From Otis tarda (lineage: Eukaryota > Chordata > Aves > Otidiformes > Otididae): DNA of 64,000 nt. Numbering within the stretch: position 1 is the first letter of the stretch; every line of letters starts with the position of its first letter. A program made the translations under genes and the position numbers. Shown here piece after piece: positions 58,723 to 64,000 of this stretch. The stretch lies in contig CM048575.1 in NCBI GenBank assembly GCA_026413225.1, forward strand, positions 2,446,001 through 2,510,000. The letters are read 5' to 3'. The notes beneath the pieces were generated by a model. That model was not told the origin of the DNA and did no database searches. It was given only the letters and a program-made list of their open reading frames with translations.

Positions 58723-60644
58723 GTGTGGATGCGAGGAGAGATGTGTAGATGCTCAGAGTTTGTCACCTGAAAAATAAGTGGCTGAGTCACTGAAGAAGCT
58801 TTGCTGTGTTTAAAATCATAGGTTAGGATTTACTGCCAGCATTGTTTCAAGCCAGAAAGTTGATAAAGCTGAAATAACCTACCTGCAGGTCATAGCGGTT
58901 GTTTGGAGGTATTGCCTGGGTTTAGTTTTTGTTGTAGTCAAGAACTTTTGGCCATCTAGTGATGAAATGGTTGGTATGGGGAAAGATGGATTTGTTTGGG
59001 GATAGGGGTAGATCTACCAGGAACAGGGAAGGTTCTTCAAGGTGATGTCAAATGGCAGGGTTGGAGATGGGAGGAACAGTAGGGCTGGGGAGAGAGAGGA
59101 GAAGGAGCCCCGTGGCCCTGGAGTGTCTGGGACACAGCAGAGGGGGAGAGCGTGCAGGGCGAGGACAGCTTCAGGAGAGCACTGCAGAGGAGGTGCTGAG
59201 GGGGCCTTGGTAGAGAAGGGGCTGAGCAGCACAACCATTATTGATGGAAATTACTGCTTGGAGAGGTCTGAGGTTTTCAAGAGGCTGCAAACTCCTGAAG
59301 GACAGTCTTCTGCGGGGCCAGGCTCTTTGGAGGCACCGGGGAGAAGGGCTGAGCCCAGGATTCCGTGGCGGGATGGGATGGGATGGGCAGCTGGCAGGGC
59401 TCCCTGGGGAGAGCTGGGCTGTGCGAAGGAGAGCTCGCAGGTGTGACTGTCACTGCATCTGTTTTCACAGCACATGTTTTTCTTGGCTCCTGAGCATAGG
59501 AGAGGGGTACTGGGGCATGCCTCCCCATGCTGACAAGAATTGCCCCTCAAGGCTTGCTGGGTTCAGGTGTCTCTTCCCCAGCACTGCTGTTGGATTGCTG
59601 CCTTTTTTCCCCTTCCATCCCTTGCTTTCAGTTGGCAGCGTCCCATCCCTGCCTGCGCGGGGCCCGTCCCATCAGTCCTGCCGTGCGGATGCGTGCTGGC
59701 TCTGTGGCTCCTTCTGCACCCTGCTCGGGTGGAGGGGGGGCACGGCACGAATCCTGCTCTCTTCTGTTGGGGTGACTCCTGAGAAACTGAACTGCCTGCC
59801 CTGGGCCGAGCCTGACCTGGCACTGGGGTAACAGAAGCCAGATCTGTTTGCGGTCGCTGTTTTTAATGTGCAGAGCAATCCACTGAGGGGTGAGGGGCTT
59901 GTCCCTGAGTGGCTGCGTGTGTCTTTCATTTCGGTGGTGAGCATTTGTTCCCTGACATGTGGGACTGGCTTCTTTCCTGTTGGCAGTGTCTGCCGAGCCT
60001 CTGGATCTCCTGCCGAACCTCTCTGGATCTCCTTACCCTCTGGGACTGCGAGGTGCAGGGAAGCCCACCCGTGCTCTTCCTCACGGCCGCAGCTGTGAGA
60101 AAGGACCTTTAGCAGTGCCGGCTTTTCCTTTTATTGCCTGCCGGCCACTCGAAAACTGGGTTGGTTGGAGTGAAGGGCATCCCTGATGCAGGGGTTTGGC
60201 CCCGGGGCTGCCCTCGCAGCTTGCGCTCCGGGAACACTGCTGCGTGGTGGGCTCTCAAGGTCCCTCCCACTTCCCTTTGAGAAAACTCATGTTCTTGAAC
60301 TTCAGTTTGTATTGTGTTTCCTGGAAGATCTCAGAGAAGGGAAGCAGCTCTATTTTAAGTATCCTCTATCCATTTGCTTTGTTTCCTCACCCAGGGAGCT
60401 CTGAACCTGGTCCTGTAGCTGTTAAAGCAAAGCACATCACAGGGGTCTTTCATCTTGACTCCTGCTCACTCTTTGTCCCAACAGTGATTAATTCTAATCC
60501 TTGGTAGAGACTTGCAGACCCCAGGAGCCCCCACCTGCACCCCCACCCTGCGTTTCAGGATCAGGCAAGGTGGACGGGCAGCGCGTAGTCGCGGTGCTTG
60601 GTGCACTGTGTGGAGTGGCAGCCCAGGCCACGGCTAGCACTACA
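58723..60644. other. Unique non-coding sequence
   Basis: GGGAT repeats occur at about 59372-59389. Overlapping frames between 59040 and 60110 are compositional. No gene is seen. Confidence 0.4.
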
Positions 60645-61131
60645 GTCATAGAATCACAGAATGGTTTGGGTGGGAAGGAACCATTAAAGCCCATTCAGTC
60701 CAAGCCCCAGCAAGGAGCAGGGACATCTCCAACCAGATCAGGTTGCTCAGAGCCCCGGCCAACCTGGCCTGGAATGTTTCCAGGGATGGGGCATCCACCG
60801 CCTCTCTGGACAACCTGGGCCAGTGTTCTGCCAGCCTTACCGTAAAAAATCTAATCTGAATCTACCTCCCTCTATTTTAAAACCCTCACCCCTTCTCCTG
60901 TCACACCAGGCCCTGCTGAAGAGTCTCTCTCCCCATCTTTCCTGCAGCCCCCTTTAGGCACTGGAAGACCGCTCTCAGGTCTCCCCGGAGCCTCCTCTTC
61001 TCCAGGCTGAACAGCCCCAGCTCTCTCAGCCTGGCCTCACAGCAGAGCTGCTCCAGCCCTCTCAGCATCTGCGTGGCCTCCTCTGGACCCTCTCCAACAG
61101 CTCCATGTCCTTCTGATATTGGGGGCTCCAG
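60645..61131 (-). mobile_element. CR1 LINE 3' fragment
   Basis: Left end AGTCATAGAATCACAGAATG is the inverted tail. The element extends through the 3' UTR and [15 protein letters not shown] to the AGGAGG-CCACGCAG site, where the first shared deletion is present. The second site is undeleted (minus-strand GCGGTCTTCCAGTG). It ends at GGGGGCTCCA. Confidence 0.95.
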
Positions 61132-62539
61132 TGCAGTATTTTGCACTGAGTGTGTCACTGTCCCCCTTCCTCATGAAGCTGTCCACATCTGTAACAGCTG
61201 TTTGTTTCCAAATCCTATTAACATCTCTTAGTCCCCTACATCTATGCAATGTCCTAGCAGCCCAGCTCTCTGGAGTGGTCTCGGCAGCTCTGTGTGCTGC
61301 TGGGGACTCATGCTATGCTGCATAATTCGCAAGAGCAAGCAGAGCCAAACATTCTGCTCAGAGAAGATCAGAGACTTTTTCTTCTTTTAATCATGTGCTT
61401 CCCTTGCCTCATGAAAACATCTCTGTACTGCTCTTGCTAATAGCAGGAATCCTAAGAAAACACAGAGAGGGATCTGCAGTAAAGATCAAGCTACCGTCAG
61501 TTTGCCCAGACAGCTCTGTTATCCTAGCAGAACAAACCCCTCCAGTGGGGCTCCAGTAACCTCAGCAGAGGTAATTGTGGGCAGATGCATCTCCTGGGCA
61601 TGATGTCATTGCGCTGTTCTAATGTTATTTTGTTCAAGGCAAGGGAAGGAGGTTGGTGAAATGGCTAGGAGCGTTAGCACACAGCATCGAGGACTCGGCC
61701 AGGGTGATTTGTGCAGCCAGCTGGAAGAGATCCCCTGTCTGGGCAGCATGGCACTCCCTGTCTGTTCTCAACGTGCTGGTTCCTGCTGTTGTGAACTACC
61801 TGCTTGAGGCGCTAAGGAGGTGCTTGGCATGGCCCAGCCTGGAGCTTCTTGCCACATTTTTCCTCTCCTTGGTTGCTGGACTCATAAAGAGCTTCCCCCA
61901 CTTGTTAGAGGAGCCTGCTCCTGCCTGGAGCCAGAATATAGTATGAGATGCAACTGAAGGGCTGCAGGACCACAGTGGATCTTCTGCCCCGTTTTCAAGC
62001 TGAGGCTTGAGCATCGGTTCCCTCTGAGATCTGACCAGCATGCCCTCAATGCACGTCATATCAGCTGGAAGCAGAGGAGGAATTTGGGCTCTGGTCCAGC
62101 TCCCACGGTGTTTCATGAGGTAAGGTTGCTAGACATCCGTGTAACGTGAGATTTCCTGTGCTTCAGACTGCAAGCTGTATTGAAAACATACGGGATGCTA
62201 ACCTTCCTGTATTTCCTGCACAGTCTCAGTATGGGATGTGAGAAATCCCGCTGTCACCTGCCGCTTCCCCAGACATATTTCTTAGAATCTTCTTCGTTGA
62301 GTGTCTTTTCCCCAAAAGTTTGCATTTGTCCATCAAGAACAAAGTGACTATTGGAACATGTTTGAGACTTTATCATGTTGTCTGTCTGTTGGCTTTCTTA
62401 AGACCTTCGCAGACTTAACTAAACTGCATCACAGTTTACTGCTAAGGTGAAAGTCTAAGTGATGTCTATCAGATTATTATCTTACTAAATAATTGAACAT
62501 GAGACAAAACCAAATTATCCCAATTGCTCAGTGAGAGAG
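61132..62539. other. Unique non-coding sequence
   Basis: No gene or repeat is recognised. Confidence 0.4.
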
Positions 62540-62650
62540 CTGATTTCGCTGACAAGGGAAGCACTCTGGGTCTCGACTCTCCAGGTTTCTGGATGTGTTT
62601 GACACAGTGTCACATGGAGAACTACACATCAAAGAGAACGGAGATTAGCT
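62540..62650 (+). mobile_element. Ancient CR1/L3-like LINE RT remnant, very decayed
   Basis: Around 62585-62640 one plus frame reads LDVFDTVSHGELHIK. This matches the LDF-x-KAFDTVSHGELL-type motif of old CR1-like elements, with one or two codons lost before FDTV. An in-frame TAG follows. The match is short, so the extent is uncertain. Confidence 0.45.
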
Positions 62651-63981
62651 CATGGAGAACTAGCAAGGTAAGGAGAGGCTGTGAAAGGACTCTCCTGAAC
62701 ATCAGTCACAGGCTGAGCTTCTGTGTTGCATTGACATTAGAGCAAGTCTGAGGAATACCCCGAGGAGATACATGGACAGCACATTAGGTGCCTTCATGGA
62801 TGGAAGGGAGGATTGTGATGGGAGAGGAAGCTCTGGAGGACCTTGACTGCTTTTGTACAAAATTCTGGTTCTCCATGGTCAGGAAGATGAATTCAAATTA
62901 GGATAAATGTGATGACCAGCTGTTACAGTGATGAGAACAGAGCAATTTCCTTACCACGAGGAGATTAAGGGTGTATCTACATCATGAGAGACAGTCTTGT
63001 CTTAGAGTTCAGAGTCCAGCGTAAAGCACAGTAGTGAATTTATAATGACGGAGTCGAGTTTGGGACTTGCCAAATTCATTATATAAATGATCAAATCTGC
63101 ATTAAAAAGAAACAATTATGGATGACTTTAGAGCTAGTCAGGATGCAGACCGGTGACTACTGTGCGAGTACTGTGGAGCACGCAGTCCCCACAACTGCTG
63201 TTCTGTTATTTGGAAAAGCAGCCTGCTTTTCCATAGAGATGTACTTAATCAAGATCTGATGATTTTGGCGTTTGTCTCGGCAAAGCTCCGTCTCAGACGG
63301 GCTTTTGTCTGTCACACCTTGCTCCTCAGCAGGCAGCTCTGCGTAACCACGATCTTTCAGCTGGAGGAGAGGAGGGAGCAAACACATTTGTCTCTGAACT
63401 TCAGAAGAGAGCTGTATGGGTTTTGCTTCCTTATCCCTGACTGCAAGAACCAAGTGTGCCTGTCCCGGTTATAATTAATGAAATACTGACCATGAACTGC
63501 TAAATGATGACATGTGGCTTTTTAAAATTTTTTTTTTATTTTTTTATTGTGAGCTATGGATTACCCTAACCTGAGACATTCCTCCTGGCTGAGGGGTGGG
63601 AGCTGGAATGGCTGTTTTGGGAGCTGTGTTCATTTTTTTGCATACCCCCAAAACTTTGCAAAGCTCATGAGCAGCATCAGCCTTCTCTGTCCCAGCTACG
63701 TGAGGCCCTGGGTCAGTGGAAGAGACAAACTTACAGTCAGTGGTTTAGACTTGTGATTTGGTGCCTATTTTTTTTTTTTTCCTGAGGAATAATACTGTTT
63801 TCCCTTCCAGCTCCTACTTGGTGAAGGCTGCTCCTGACAGCCAGGAGCCTGCTGGACAGACCAAAGCCACGTTCCTCCTCCAGCCAGCCGTGGTGATGCT
63901 CACATCCCAGCTGGTCCTGGGGTCTCTGTAGGGATCTGTCCACTCTGTGCCCTCCTTGTTAGTGCTGCCAGCGGTGCTGAA
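62651..63981. other. Unique non-coding sequence
   Basis: T/A-rich run at 63524-63548 and a T-run at 63769-63780. 62650-62960 could contain more of the ancient LINE, but nothing aligns convincingly. Confidence 0.4.
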
Positions 63982-64000
63982 GAATCATAGAATCATAGAA
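63982..64000 (-). mobile_element. Start of an inverted CR1 tail, cut by window edge
   Basis: GAATCATAGAATCATAGAA is the inverted CR1 octamer tail, so a minus-strand CR1 continues beyond the window. Confidence 0.8.

Noticed and set aside
1-64000. CRISPR array, operon, tRNA or rRNA genes, endogenous retrovirus
   Set aside because: No regularly spaced repeats, no tRNA B-box, no rRNA-like blocks, and no paired LTRs or retroviral protein motifs were seen by eye.

Overview
The window is nuclear DNA from a bird. The evidence is a dispersed family of CR1 LINE fragments whose 3' ends carry the avian ATTCTATG-type octamer tail. I count thirteen CR1 pieces, one of them cut by the window edge, plus two much older CR1/L3-like reverse-transcriptase remnants. 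There is no bacterial-style gene organisation, no CRISPR array, no recognisable tRNA or rRNA, and no intact protein-coding gene. The many medium-length open frames are chance frames or pieces of CR1 ORF2. I cannot name the species or the locus from the sequence.

Layout. 0-5 kb: two minus-strand CR1s (486-1344, 4515-5040) around an ancient CR1-like remnant (3786-4110, plus). 5-14 kb: mostly single-copy DNA with three weak-to-moderate coding-exon candidates. These are an Ig-like C-terminal exon on the minus strand (5695-5836), a signal-peptide-like exon on the plus strand (8333-8428), and a phase-symmetric exon on the minus strand (12878-13096). An AT-rich block at 11100-11700 could be a conserved enhancer, and a 3'-less CR1 lies at 11813-12179. 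14-23 kb: unique non-coding DNA with simple repeats. 23-31 kb: five CR1 pieces of several subfamilies, including the longest with a complete 3' tail (30231-31053), and an AT-rich block at 28780-29250. 31-37 kb: unique DNA.

37-41 kb is the most functionally suggestive region. It is a large CpG-rich domain with G-quadruplex-prone tracts, a T22G11 tract, an embedded AT-rich patch, an octamer motif and a good splice donor at 38820/38821. It looks like a vertebrate CpG-island promoter with a non-coding first exon, but the gene is not identifiable. 41-55 kb: unique DNA with one CR1 (46561-47310) and an odd TTAAA-rich hairpin cluster (48053-48190). 55-64 kb: CR1s at 55645, 58323, 60645 and 63982, a 44-bp tandem duplication, a small CpG cluster (57040-57235) followed by a well-bounded splice-like open segment (57361-57618), and a second ancient CR1-like remnant (62540-62650).

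The best-supported unusual observation is inside the CR1 copies. Every copy that can be scored in one dominant lineage shares the same single-base deletion in ORF2, and a subset shares a second one. This nested pattern implies that the source element itself carried a C-terminally truncated ORF2. The exon candidates are inferences from reading frame and splice consensus alone, and transcripts or cross-species comparison could overturn them.
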